Assembly (NCBI RefSeq): GCF_900101915.1
Contig: NZ_FNAL01000012.1
Coordinates: 21,201-85,200, forward strand
Length of the DNA stretch: 64,000 nt
Direction: 5' to 3'
Origin: Psychrobacter pacificensis
GTDB lineage: Bacteria; Pseudomonadota; Gammaproteobacteria; Pseudomonadales; Moraxellaceae
Translations under genes and position numbers: made by a program
The notes under the pieces: model-generated
What the model was told of the DNA's origin: nothing
The model's database searches: none
Seen by the model: only the letters and a program-made list of their open reading frames with translations
Shown here: in pieces, positions 54,845 to 63,762 of the stretch
Position numbering within the stretch: position 1 is the first letter of the stretch
How the letters are laid out: each line of letters opens with the position of its first letter

Positions 54845-56605
54845 ATGCAAGAGCAAGACAATCAAGCGCCAGTTGTAGACAGCACTACTGTAGACGCTGA
54901 CGCACCAGTAGTAACAGAGACGGCAGCGCCAGTCGTAGAGCCGGAACCTGAGATCGAGCGTGAGTCCATGGAGTTCGATGTCATCATCGTTGGCGGCGGG
55001 CCTGCAGGTCTCTCTGCTGCTATTCGTTTACGTCAGCTCGCTATCGAAGCAGGCAACGATGAGTTTATGGTGTGTGTGGTCGAAAAAGGCTCCGAATTTG
55101 GTGCCCATACCTTATCAGGTGCAGTCATCGAACCACGCGCCTTGAATGAGCTGATTCCAGACTGGAAGGACAAAGGCGCTCCACTTAACGTACCAGCGAC
55201 GGAAGATCGGTTTTATTATCTAAACTCTGCCACACGTTCAACTCAAGTACCGCACTCATTGATTCCAGGCCCAATGCATAATGACGGTAACTACATTGTC
55301 TCATTAGGCAATGTGGTTCGTTGGTTGGCTGTACAGGCAGAAGAGCTTGAAGTGATGATGTTCCCAGGATTCCCTGCCGATGACATCTTATACAATGACG
55401 ATGGTTCGGTAAAAGGGATTTTGACGGGTGATATGGGTGTGGCTGCCAATGGCGAAGCCAAGCCTAGCTTTGAGCCTGGCTATGAGCTGCTGGCCAAATA
55501 CACTATTTTTGCCGAAGGCAGCCGTGGACACTTGGGCAAACGCTTAATCAGTCGTTTTGATCTAGATAAAGACTCTGATCCTCAGCATTACGGTATCGGT
55601 CTAAAAGAGCTGTGGGAAGTCGAGCCTGATAAGCATGAGCAAGGCGTGGTCATGCACGGTCTTGGCTGGCCGTTGACCGAAACTGGCTCAACTGGCGGAT
55701 GGTGGTTGTACTTCGATGAAAACAACCAAGTGAGCTTTGGCTTAGTGGTGGATCTGTCTTATCACAACCCTTACATGTCGCCATTTGATGAGATGCAGCG
55801 CTTGAAGACCCATCCTGTTATCAAGCGTGTTTTAGAAGGTGGTAAGCGTATTTCTTATGGCGCCCGAGCGTTGACTAAAGGCGGGCTTAACTCATTACCA
55901 AAATTCACATTCCCAGGCGGTGTGTTGGTGGGTGATGATGCTGGTTTCTTGAACCCCGCAAAAATCAAAGGCACCCATACCTCTATGAAGTCAGGCATGC
56001 TCGCCGCCGAAGCGATCTTTGAGGCGCTACAGGCAGAGCGTCAGCATGACGAAGTAGTGGCTTATAGCACCATGTACAAAGAATCATGGCTCTATCAAGA
56101 CAACTATGAGGCACGCAACTTCTCTCCTGCAATCCACCGCATGGGTCTGTTTATGGGCGGTGCTTTCACCTTTATCGAGCACAACTTATTGAAAGGCAAA
56201 ATGCCACTGACCTTGCATGATAATGTACCAGATTACGATCAGTTAGAGCGCGCCAACCATGCTTATCAGCCGACTTATCTCAAGCCTGATGGCAAGCTGG
56301 TGTTTGATAAATTGTCATCGGTATTCATCTCAAATACCAACCACGCAGAGGATCAACCAACGCATCTGAAGCTGACTGATCCAACCGTGCCTATCTCTAT
56401 CAACTTACCGCTCTATGCTGAGCCTGCACGCTTGTATTGTCCAGCGGGTGTATATGAAGTGGTCAAAGATGCTGAAGGCGCCAAATTCGTCATCAATGCG
56501 CAGAACTGCGTGCATTGTAAAACATGTGACATCAAGGACCCATCACAGAACATCACGTGGGTAACCCCAGAAGGTGGCGGTGGCCCTAACTATCCAAACA
56601 TGTAA
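54845..56605 (+). CDS. Electron transfer flavoprotein-ubiquinone oxidoreductase
   Basis: Inner-membrane-associated enzyme that passes electrons from reduced ETF to ubiquinone, linking beta-oxidation and amino acid catabolism to respiration. FAD motif VIIVGGGPAGLSAAIRL is near residue 48, ahead of KGSEFGAHTLSGAV. The C-terminal 4Fe-4S domain has LYCPAGVYE and NCVHCKTCDIKDP, giving four Cys ligands, and ends GGGGPNYPNM. 586 residues; the first 40 are Val/Ala/Pro/Glu-rich and unique. It probably receives electrons generated by acyl-CoA dehydrogenases serving FadBA. Single gene, ended by a terminator. Confidence 0.96.
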   Translation: MQEQDNQAPVVDSTTVDADAPVVTETAAPVVEPEPEIERESMEFDVIIVGGGPAGLSAAIRLRQLAIEAGNDEFMVCVVEKGSEFGAHTLSGAVIEPRALNELIPDWKDKGAPLNVPATEDRFYYLNSATRSTQVPHSLIPGPMHNDGNYIVSLGNVVRWLAVQAEELEVMMFPGFPADDILYNDDGSVKGILTGDMGVAANGEAKPSFEPGYELLAKYTIFAEGSRGHLGKRLISRFDLDKDSDPQHYGIGLKELWEVEPDKHEQGVVMHGLGWPLTETGSTGGWWLYFDENNQVSFGLVVDLSYHNPYMSPFDEMQRLKTHPVIKRVLEGGKRISYGARALTKGGLNSLPKFTFPGGVLVGDDAGFLNPAKIKGTHTSMKSGMLAAEAIFEALQAERQHDEVVAYSTMYKESWLYQDNYEARNFSPAIHRMGLFMGGAFTFIEHNLLKGKMPLTLHDNVPDYDQLERANHAYQPTYLKPDGKLVFDKLSSVFISNTNHAEDQPTHLKLTDPTVPISINLPLYAEPARLYCPAGVYEVVKDAEGAKFVINAQNCVHCKTCDIKDPSQNITWVTPEGGGGPNYPNM

Positions 56606-56634
56606 AAGATGATGTAACATCATAAAGATCAATA

Positions 56635-56675
56635 AAAACCGCTCTTCTCTGTATAAAGAGAAGAGCGGTTTTTTC
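56635..56675 (+). terminator. Intrinsic terminator
   Basis: AACCGCTCTTCTCT and AGAGAAGAGCGGTT form a 14-bp stem with a short loop and a T-run, 30 bases past the preceding stop. Confidence 0.93.
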
Positions 56676-56684
56676 GTTTAAGCA

Positions 56685-56797
56685 GACTATAGTCAATCAA
56701 TATTGAAAGTGGTACAAGGCAGACGAGTGCAAGTACTACAGTAGTAGGCTAAACGAGTCTAACGCTGTAACGCTTTAATAGTGGTTCGACTATATGT
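56685..56797. repeat. Palindromic repeat element, about 110 bp
   Basis: The ends are imperfect inverted repeats: the left arm (GACTATAGTC... TATTGAAAGTGGTAC) and the complement of the right arm (ATATAGTCGAACC... TATTAAAGCGTTAC) share most bases over about 30 positions. The centre, around 56733-56746, is TACTACAGTAGTA, itself nearly palindromic. The whole could fold into one long hairpin, like a REP/MITE-type element. I believe related sequences are scattered in Psychrobacter genomes, but that is memory and not shown here. Confidence 0.6.
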
Positions 56798-56838
56798 TGA
56801 CCTACTACTTATAACTCTAAACTCTCTGAGAGTAGAAT

Positions 56839-57119
56839 TTAATCCATCCAAACATGACGATTGGCCTCGTCTTTCGGCTTCACACAGCTGTCAGGATTAA
56901 AGATGGTTTTCCGTTCTATAAGCTGATTTTATAATCAGTACAATCGCTGCTGAGAGTTGGCTACAGTGAGCCATGTCTTAAAAACATCATGATGGCTGCT
57001 TGATGGTTATTGTTCGCTGCACAAAGACGAAGGCCATCGCTGAAGTACAGTCTAGCGATAAGTGGCGGTATTTTGACTAAAGCGCGGCTATTTCGTTCAG
57101 CTTATATCTTTTTTTACCT
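56839..57119 (-). pseudogene. Possible decayed coding fragments
   Basis: Two short minus-strand open stretches read like protein but have no start. One (56839-56928) ends ...NPDSCVKPKDEANRHVWMD at a stop. The other, further up in a different frame (about 56970-57119), reads through IPPLIARLYFSDGLRLC and IMMFLRHGSL to a stop. Stops and frame changes separate them. They may be two remnants of one lost gene or unrelated. No family recognised. Confidence 0.3.
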
Positions 57120-58073
57120 ATTCTATGAACCATAAAATCTATACATTCAATTTATTGCTGCCATTTTATAACCGTATTCATTTGTATCCATACGCAATAA
57201 TTAACTTTTGTTTTACTAAATAGTGGATATCACCTTTATTTCAATTAAAAATACGATATTAGTAATAATTTGCCTACAATGTCCGATTACCGTTATACTC
57301 GAATCCATATGAGGACAAAATCATTATTGAGATAAAAAATATTAGCAATCAGCCATATTTTTTAGCATTTTAAATCCCCATGAAGGTTGTGGATTTAACA
57401 AAATTGACGTATAACTGTCCATATATCCGATATTTACTGTGAGTAAAACATTACCTGTTTGATACTGAGTAGTTGTATTCATATATATTTTGTTACAAAA
57501 AGCTTGTGAAATATACTTATTGTGAATTACTGAGATTTTGTATATATTCCCAATAGGGTTTAGATGATTGATGCTTATAGTATCGATATAACCCTATTAT
57601 GGCGTACACATTTGGATCATTACCCAATGACGTTCTACCATAACCATCATGGTGATATAACCACCATGTGAACGAGCCATACTCTCTTTTGTCAAGAAGA
57701 CAAGAGTTAAAAAAGACAGCGGATTGTCTCTCTTCGGCACCACTCCCTCTTTTTTTCATGATGATGGCAATAGCGTTAAGCACTGACTGGCCAATCACCG
57801 CATGCTTACGCGTAATAATGACCATGTACGACCTGTAATCGTTTGTCTATCTACTGTTTTTAGTCACCACAAGTGTGCTAAAAATATAACAACCGTTATC
57901 CACCTGTTGGTTTGATCAGCCATTTGATCGCTTGGTTTGTATCTAATCTATATACCGTTAATAGCTTCTACAATCAGATTGGGTGTTATTAACAAAGTAT
58001 TGGTACACATCATCATTGAATGGCTATCGCCAACCACTCACCCTGTTTTATGTAAGACAAAAGGAGTTGTCCT
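57120..58073. other. AT-rich gene-poor region
   Basis: The remainder of the 1.4-kb gap before the DUF4212 gene. Very AT-rich at 57120-57500, with no hairpin or repeat I can defend; it contains one weak minus-strand gene candidate (57517-57825). Promoter and leader of the DUF4212/symporter operon should lie in the last 200 bases. Confidence 0.4.
57517..57825 (-). CDS. Hypothetical protein, weak gene candidate
   Basis: I do not recognise a family. The 102-residue frame has balanced composition with Tyr- and Trp-rich segments (GSFTWWLYHHDGYGR, VYAIIGLYRYYKH, KPYWEYIQN) that look more like real protein than a chance frame. The ATG has only AGG at a fair distance upstream. No signal peptide or clear membrane segment. 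It lies alone in a gene-poor stretch near decayed coding sequence, so it may be a remnant of a larger gene or a horizontally acquired small gene. Confidence 0.35.
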   Translation of the reverse strand: MVIITRKHAVIGQSVLNAIAIIMKKRGSGAEERQSAVFFNSCLLDKREYGSFTWWLYHHDGYGRTSLGNDPNVYAIIGLYRYYKHQSSKPYWEYIQNLSNSQ

Positions 58074-58334
58074 ATGAAAAACCATGATGATCCCTCTGGA
58101 TATTGGCGTGCCAATGTGCGGCTGATTTTAGGTTGCCTAGTCGTTTGGGCGCTGTGTTCCTATGGTTTTGCTATTTTGCTACGGCCTTTATTGGCGGGCA
58201 TCGCCATTGGCGGTACTGATCTGGGCTTTTGGTTTGCGCAGCAAGGCTCTATTGCGATCTTTATTATCATCATCTTTTTTTACGCGTGGCGTATGAATAA
58301 GTTGGATAAACAATATGGCCTAGACGAGGAATAG
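58074..58334 (+). CDS. DUF4212 small subunit of sodium/solute symporter
   Basis: 86-residue membrane protein of the DUF4212 family that is regularly encoded just before VC_2705-type sodium:solute symporters and is thought to be their small partner. It starts with a polar YWRANVRLI segment, has two hydrophobic helices (about residues 17-42 and 53-74) and the ending WRMNKLDKQYGLDEE, characteristic of the family. AAGGAG precedes the ATG. Its stop is four bases from the symporter start, so the two are surely co-translated. Confidence 0.9.
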   Translation: MKNHDDPSGYWRANVRLILGCLVVWALCSYGFAILLRPLLAGIAIGGTDLGFWFAQQGSIAIFIIIIFFYAWRMNKLDKQYGLDEE

Positions 58335-58338
58335 CCTT

Positions 58339-60207
58339 ATGAGTCAATTTGTAATTAATATTATCTTTGTGGGGCTGTCTTTCGCGCTATATTTTGGGAT
58401 TGCGATTTGGGCGCGTGCAGGGTCGACCAGCGATTTTTATGTGGCAGGTGGCGGTGTACACCCCGTACTCAATGGTATGGCAACAGGCGCAGACTGGATG
58501 AGTGCAGCGTCATTTATTTCTATGGCAGGTCTACTCGCGGCAGGCGGCTACGGTGCGTCTTCTTATTTGATGGGCTGGACAGGTGGCTATGTGCTACTGG
58601 CCATGCTACTGGCACCTTACTTGCGCAAGTTTGGTAAATTTACGGTTCCTGATTTTATTGGGGACCGTTTTTACTCTAAGACCGCAGCCATGGTGGCAGT
58701 TGCTTGTTTGATTATTGCGTCAACCACCTATGTTATCGGTCAGATGACGGGTGCAGGCGTGGCATTTTCGCGCTTTTTGGAAGTCGATAACAACACAGGT
58801 TTGATTATTGCAGCATTTGTGGTGTTCTTTTACGCGGTACTTGGCGGTATGAAAGGGATTACCTATACGCAGGTGGCGCAGTATGTGGTGTTAATTATCG
58901 CCTATACCATTCCTGCGGTCTTTATCTCGCTTGAATTGACGGGCAACCCGATCCCTGGGTTTGGTATGTTCTCAACTCATACAGAATCAGGCTTACCGCT
59001 ATTGACCAAACTTGATCAAGTGGTGACAGATTTAGGCTTTGCCTCGTATACCTCTGATGTGCCCAATAAGCTAAATATGGTGCTGTTTACGTTGTCATTG
59101 ATGATTGGTACAGCAGGCTTGCCGCACGTCATCATTCGCTTTTTTACCGTACCCAAAGTGGCCGATGCGCGCTGGTCAGCGGGTTGGGCATTGGTCTTTA
59201 TTGCCCTGCTCTACTTCACTGCGCCTGCGGTAGGCTCTATGGCACGTTTGAACTTACTTGATACCATCTACCCACAAGGCGTGAATGAGCCTGCGCTCGA
59301 GTATGACCAACGTCCAGATTGGATGCGTACATGGGAGCAAACAGGTCTAATCAAATATAACGATCTAAACGGCGATGGCCGCATTCAGATGTATAACGAT
59401 AGTGGCCTTGGCGCAGCGGAGCTGGCTTTAACCAATGCCGAAACCGAAGGTGGTGATGTTGGCGCAGCTACCACGGCGGTTGACGCCGCTCGCGTCTTAC
59501 ACGATCTTGAAGCTGAAGGCCGCTTTGCTGATGCAGGCTGGGCAGGTAACGAGCTAGATGTCAATAACGATATCTTAGTATTGGCAAACCCAGAGATTGC
59601 GCAGCTACCACCATGGGTGGTTGGTCTGATCGCAGCAGGTGGTCTGGCCGCGGCACTATCAACCGCCGCAGGTCTACTGCTCGCCATCTCATCAGCCATT
59701 AGTCATGATTTGATCAAAGGTCACTTTAACCCCAATATCACGGATAAAGGCGAGCTGATGGCGGCGCGTATCTCGATGGGTGTCGCGATTTTGATCGCCA
59801 CATGGTTGGGTATGAACCCACCAGGCTTTGCCGCTCAGGTGGTAGCACTGGCCTTTGGTATCGCAGGGGCGTCGCTCTTCCCTGCCTTGATGATGGGTAT
59901 TTTCTCAAAACGCATCAATAATGTCGGCGCGATTGCCGGTATGCTCACAGGCCTATTTACCACCTTGGTCTATATCTTTATGTACAAAGGCTGGTTCTTT
60001 ATCGCTGGTACGGCCAACCTACCTGACACGGCTGAATACTGGATTCTTGGTGTCTCGCCACTGTCATTCGGCGCGATTGGCGCGCTATTGAACTTTGCGG
60101 TTGCCTTTGCAGTCTCTTACGCTACCAAAGCGCCTCCAAGAGAGATTCAAGAGTTGGTCGAAGGTGTCCGTTACCCACGCGGTGCAGGTGGTGCGATTGA
60201 TCATTAA
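58339..60207 (+). CDS. Sodium:solute symporter (VC_2705/ActP-like)
   Basis: Secondary transporter of the SSS family with about 13 membrane helices, probably for acetate or another short-chain organic acid. FYVAGGGVHPVLNGMATGADWMSAASFISMAG is near residue 32-63, and GIAGASLFPALMMGIFSKR near 510. 622 residues, longer than E. coli ActP (549). The excess is a soluble loop at about 315-425, in which N341-D354 reads NDLNGDGRIQMYND, an EF-hand or dockerin-like calcium motif, and a second DVNND occurs near 410. The loop lies between helices and faces outside or inside depending on topology, which I cannot fix. Partner of the DUF4212 protein. ActP is a guess for substrate. Confidence 0.85.
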   Translation: MSQFVINIIFVGLSFALYFGIAIWARAGSTSDFYVAGGGVHPVLNGMATGADWMSAASFISMAGLLAAGGYGASSYLMGWTGGYVLLAMLLAPYLRKFGKFTVPDFIGDRFYSKTAAMVAVACLIIASTTYVIGQMTGAGVAFSRFLEVDNNTGLIIAAFVVFFYAVLGGMKGITYTQVAQYVVLIIAYTIPAVFISLELTGNPIPGFGMFSTHTESGLPLLTKLDQVVTDLGFASYTSDVPNKLNMVLFTLSLMIGTAGLPHVIIRFFTVPKVADARWSAGWALVFIALLYFTAPAVGSMARLNLLDTIYPQGVNEPALEYDQRPDWMRTWEQTGLIKYNDLNGDGRIQMYNDSGLGAAELALTNAETEGGDVGAATTAVDAARVLHDLEAEGRFADAGWAGNELDVNNDILVLANPEIAQLPPWVVGLIAAGGLAAALSTAAGLLLAISSAISHDLIKGHFNPNITDKGELMAARISMGVAILIATWLGMNPPGFAAQVVALAFGIAGASLFPALMMGIFSKRINNVGAIAGMLTGLFTTLVYIFMYKGWFFIAGTANLPDTAEYWILGVSPLSFGAIGALLNFAVAFAVSYATKAPPREIQELVEGVRYPRGAGGAIDH

Positions 60208-60346
60208 GCCGACTTTCGCTTTTATCTGTTAAGATGACCATCACTCATGAGCCATAGCTGCTTGTGGGTGATTTTTTATGGTATCACTGCTTGATTGATG
60301 AATTAACCAACTGACACACTGACCCACCGCTTTGAGGATTTATTTT

Positions 60347-60880
60347 ATGATTTATGAGTTTATTGCGACCATCGCTGCTGGGTTTGGTATGGCTGGGTTG
60401 GCACTGATTATCACACATTTGAGCAAACTGGCAGGAAAGCGTGCGCCCAAGTGGCTGATTCCATTGTTTGCTGCCATCGGTATTTTTGCGTTTCAGATTC
60501 ATCAAGAATACAACTGGTACGATCAGCAAGTGGTTCAGCTGCCAGAGGGTGTCACCGTCGTCAAAAAAATCGAGGATACCGCTTGGTTTCGACCTTGGTC
60601 TTACCTAAAGCCTCAGACCGTGCGCTTTATGGCTGTTGACAACGAACGTGCGCGCAGTGCCGATCAGGGTCTATATTTGGTCAATTTATATTTGTTTGAG
60701 CGGCGTATGAGTGTACAGCAGATACCACAAGTGATTGATTGCCGTGCGCCTGCACGTGCCGATTATAGGATACCTGTAGCCAAAGACCGTGAGCTTGGCT
60801 TGAGAGAATATGTGGCAAATACCACCCAATGGCGACCGCTAACTACTGACGATCCTTTGTTTTTGAGTGTTTGTCAGTAA
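60347..60880 (+). CDS. Two-helix membrane protein, unknown function
   Basis: I do not recognise a named family. The ATG at 60347 has GAGGAT eight bases upstream. Residues 4-25 and about 35-54 are hydrophobic helices; the rest, about 120 residues, is soluble with QEYNWYDQQV, EDTAWFRPWSYLKPQTVRFMAVD, and a C-terminal region with two Cys (VIDCRAPA and LSVCQ) that may pair. About 178 residues. It follows the symporter gene by 140 bases in the same direction and may belong to that operon, but no functional link is visible. Confidence 0.75.
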   Translation: MIYEFIATIAAGFGMAGLALIITHLSKLAGKRAPKWLIPLFAAIGIFAFQIHQEYNWYDQQVVQLPEGVTVVKKIEDTAWFRPWSYLKPQTVRFMAVDNERARSADQGLYLVNLYLFERRMSVQQIPQVIDCRAPARADYRIPVAKDRELGLREYVANTTQWRPLTTDDPLFLSVCQ

Positions 60881-60923
60881 AACCACACCATGACAAGATG
60901 GTTAAATCAGCAGCCTTAAGCAC

Positions 60924-61529
60924 TTATTGATGGCGACTGACACTGGTATAGTGATGCTTGGAAGTTGCCCCCAGCAGTAACCCTGCGCACAATCCCCCAA
61001 AATGTGCGGCAAAAGAGACTCCCGGCTGCGGCATCAGACCTTGCTTGATGGTCAGCCAGTAACCTGTTCCCATGATAATACAGGCCAATAAATATCCCCA
61101 ACGCCGCGCAAATAATGCGCCGCCTATCATGTAACCAAACATCGCAAAACATAATCCTGATGCACCGATATGAATAGAAGATGGTGACCCGATCACCCAT
61201 GTCACCAGCCCTGAAGCGATGACCAGCTTGATAATCGTGCGATAGGCATTTTTCTCAAATAATCCGAACAAAAACAAAATTTGTAATAGCGTGACAGTAT
61301 TACCAATCAGATGTGACAAATTGCCATGCATCGTCCATGAGGCAAATACTCCGATCATACTGCCCACATCTAACGCGCGCGGTACAATCCCAAAGATATT
61401 CCACAGTCCAAATAGCGCCACTTCATTTAAAAAAAACATACCCCACATCGGTATGAGTACAAAAGCGTATAAACCAACAACCTGCTTTATTCGCGCCACA
61501 ATCAAATTGAGCAATTGCTGCCAATTCAT
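60924..61529 (-). CDS. Rhomboid-family intramembrane serine protease
   Basis: Six-helix inner-membrane protein that cleaves membrane-spanning substrates. The active Ser is S124 in HIGASGLCF, the catalytic His is H176 in FAAHFGG, and the HxxxxHxxxN-type residues H68, H73 and N77 (in MHGNLSHLIGN) form the oxyanion and gate region as in GlpG. All key residues are present, so it should be active. 201 residues, no cytosolic N-terminal domain such as in E. coli GlpG. Minus strand, converging with the preceding small membrane protein gene. Substrates unknown. Confidence 0.9.
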   Translation of the reverse strand: MNWQQLLNLIVARIKQVVGLYAFVLIPMWGMFFLNEVALFGLWNIFGIVPRALDVGSMIGVFASWTMHGNLSHLIGNTVTLLQILFLFGLFEKNAYRTIIKLVIASGLVTWVIGSPSSIHIGASGLCFAMFGYMIGGALFARRWGYLLACIIMGTGYWLTIKQGLMPQPGVSFAAHFGGLCAGLLLGATSKHHYTSVSRHQ

Positions 61530-61569
61530 ATACCATCCTATTGTTTAAATTTCGCTTATCTGTACATGC

Positions 61570-62622
61570 TCAATGATTTACTACAAATAGTGGGCGCACA
61601 GCAGGCTTGAATGACAATAATGTTGCATCTTTATCATTAGTTAGATAGCTATCACCGTGCAGTAACGACGTCGAACGATAAGGAACCAAGGCTGTAGGTA
61701 TAAATCGACGTGCTGCATCGATATGCTTGATTGAATCATCAAAGAATATATGCGGTGCAAATGTCCTAAGCACTGCTGTTTTTTCCAGCCCTCCTAAAAA
61801 AAATGCCATATCGACATTCACGCCCCACTCTCGCAGCGTTTTAATAGCGCGCAAATCAGCAGGTGCATTACGGGCGGTCACAAGCGCAATTTTGATTGGC
61901 GAATATTGTAAACCAGCCGGTAAACGTTCCTGTAAATTTGACAGTTTGATCAATAGCTCAGCGTAAGGGCCTTTTTCAATCGGTAAATCACGCATTTTTA
62001 CTTCACGATCGTGAAAAGCTCGTAGCCCCTTTTGCTTATAGAGTAACTCGCCAGAATCATCAAACAATACCGCATCCCCATCAAAGGCAATACGTAGCTG
62101 ATCCGTATCTAACTTATAGGTATTGACAGGAGTAGCGTCCAATATCGCACAAGCGCAAATGTTGGCATCGGCGACTTGCTGAGCGTCCTCACGGTTGGTC
62201 GTCAAAAACAAATCCACATTAAAATCTTTGATATATGGAGCGACAGGGCTTCCGGATACAAAGGCGGAACGTGAAATATTCAAACCGTTGTCACGAATGG
62301 CATTGAGCACTTGAATGCCAGTATCAGGACTGCTCTTTGAGACGATGACGACTTCCACAAGTGGCGACTCGGTCGTTAAATCCGCTGATAGACAGTCGTT
62401 ACAGTAATTATTTAGATTGAGCAGCGCTTTGATTAATGGATATCCTGCACCACTATCTAATGGCTGATCTTCACGCTTCGCCATATAATCGCGAAACTCC
62501 TTTATTGCCTCGTCAGGGCGCTGCTGTAGTAGCTGTAAAAGGTGGTTCTCAGACTCCGTTAAATCAAACAATGCTGTCGCTGATATAGCCACTATTAAAG
62601 TATTGGTTAAATCGACTGCCAT
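61570..62622 (-). CDS. 5'-nucleotidase (cytosolic IA-like, PF06189)
   Basis: Member of the 5'-nucleotidase family with cytosolic type I enzymes, cleaving phosphate from nucleoside monophosphates such as AMP. It starts with LIVAISATALFDL, carries VVIVSKSSPDTG near residue 90, IAFDGDAVLFDD near 178 (the Asp-based HAD-like motif), LVTARNAPADLRA near 250, FLGGLEKTAVL near 275 and IFFDDSIKHID near 293, all typical. 350 residues, a normal length. The Asn/Asp-rich loop near 70 includes CNDC, an unusual cysteine pair. Single gene; 40 bases downstream lies the rhomboid gene, also on the minus strand. Confidence 0.88.
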   Translation of the reverse strand: MAVDLTNTLIVAISATALFDLTESENHLLQLLQQRPDEAIKEFRDYMAKREDQPLDSGAGYPLIKALLNLNNYCNDCLSADLTTESPLVEVVIVSKSSPDTGIQVLNAIRDNGLNISRSAFVSGSPVAPYIKDFNVDLFLTTNREDAQQVADANICACAILDATPVNTYKLDTDQLRIAFDGDAVLFDDSGELLYKQKGLRAFHDREVKMRDLPIEKGPYAELLIKLSNLQERLPAGLQYSPIKIALVTARNAPADLRAIKTLREWGVNVDMAFFLGGLEKTAVLRTFAPHIFFDDSIKHIDAARRFIPTALVPYRSTSLLHGDSYLTNDKDATLLSFKPAVRPLFVVNH

Positions 62623-62895
62623 ATTATCCGTTCTCTATTCTAAGCATGGTATTGGTTAATGCTCATCAGTTTAGCAATTAAACCTCAGTAGGTAAGTAAG
62701 ATTTTTATTATTGGCTACTCTTTAATAGTAATCCCTTTTGTACCGATAATTTATTAAATAATACTTAATTATCATTATTATCTATTAATATAAATTATAT
62801 AATGCTATTGAAATATACCCCTTTGGCCTCAAATAAATAGCTAAGAGTAATAAATCAATGCTCACCAACAGATATTAAAAAATCAGGAAAGAATA

Positions 62896-63762
62896 ATGAA
62901 TAATACTGTAGCGAATAGCAAAAAAGATACTGTGACCCAATCGCGTCAAATCGAGCAGCTTTTTGCTGGTGTCGATACCCAAGACGGCGCTGGTGTTAAA
63001 CTCACTCGCGTACTGACGCAGCAGCTGCAACAGCGCCTCGATCCGTACTTGATGCTAGATAACTTCAAAAGTGACAATCCAGATGATTATGTCGCAGGGT
63101 TTCCCAATCACCCGCATCGCGGCTTTGAAACCATTACTTATATGATTACAGGCCGTATGCGTCATCGTGATAGCGCGGGTAACGAAGGGTTATTACAGAA
63201 CGGCGGCGTGCAGTGGATGACAGCGGCGAGCGGTGTTATTCATTCAGAGCTACCGGAACAAGAAGACGGCGCGATGGAAGGCTTTCAGCTGTGGCTTAAT
63301 CTACCTGCCAAAGATAAAATGAATGACCCTTGGTATAAAGACTTCCAAAGTGAGGACTTGCCTAAATACACAACTGAAGATGGCGTAGACGTTACGGTCA
63401 TTGCAGGTACATCGCATGGCGTCGAAGGGGCGGTCACGCGCGGTGTTACTGAGCCGACGTATTTGGATATTCATCTACCCGCAGGGACTAGCTTTAGCCA
63501 AGCGATTCCAGCCGATCATAATGCGTTTGCCTTTGTCTATCGTGGTAAAGTAGATATTGCAGGCGAAACCGTGCCGACTAAAAACATGGCTATCTTAAAA
63601 AATGATAAAAATGCCGATGGCGTTACCATTACTGCTGATAGTGGTGAGGATACCAAAGTGATCTTAATCACGGGTCGCCCACTACGTAAGCCGATTGTAC
63701 AATACGGCCCATTTGTGATGAACAATTGTAAATACCCCATTCTTAACACAACATCATCGTAG
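62896..63762 (+). CDS. Pirin-family protein with IS-altered C-terminus
   Basis: Two-cupin pirin, some members of which act as quercetin dioxygenases or regulators. The N-cupin has FPNHPHRGFETITYMITGRM near residues 72-92 and SGVIHSELPE near 114; these His and Glu form the metal site. The C-cupin follows from residue 160. Family members run on after YGPFVMNT with about 20 further residues (typically TxxEI..A..DYxxG); here the protein ends GPFVMNNCKYPILNTTSS and stops. The change occurs at about 63717-63725 where the IS3-family end begins, so the insertion has replaced the natural end. The start has CAGGAAAGAAT upstream. 288 residues. The core is intact and may still work. Confidence 0.88.
   Translation: MNNTVANSKKDTVTQSRQIEQLFAGVDTQDGAGVKLTRVLTQQLQQRLDPYLMLDNFKSDNPDDYVAGFPNHPHRGFETITYMITGRMRHRDSAGNEGLLQNGGVQWMTAASGVIHSELPEQEDGAMEGFQLWLNLPAKDKMNDPWYKDFQSEDLPKYTTEDGVDVTVIAGTSHGVEGAVTRGVTEPTYLDIHLPAGTSFSQAIPADHNAFAFVYRGKVDIAGETVPTKNMAILKNDKNADGVTITADSGEDTKVILITGRPLRKPIVQYGPFVMNNCKYPILNTTSS

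Noticed and set aside
62740..62800. Fur-box-like AT-rich sequence upstream of pirin
   Set aside because: The match to the GATAAT hexamer pattern is partial and the whole stretch is AT-rich, so it is not better than chance by eye.
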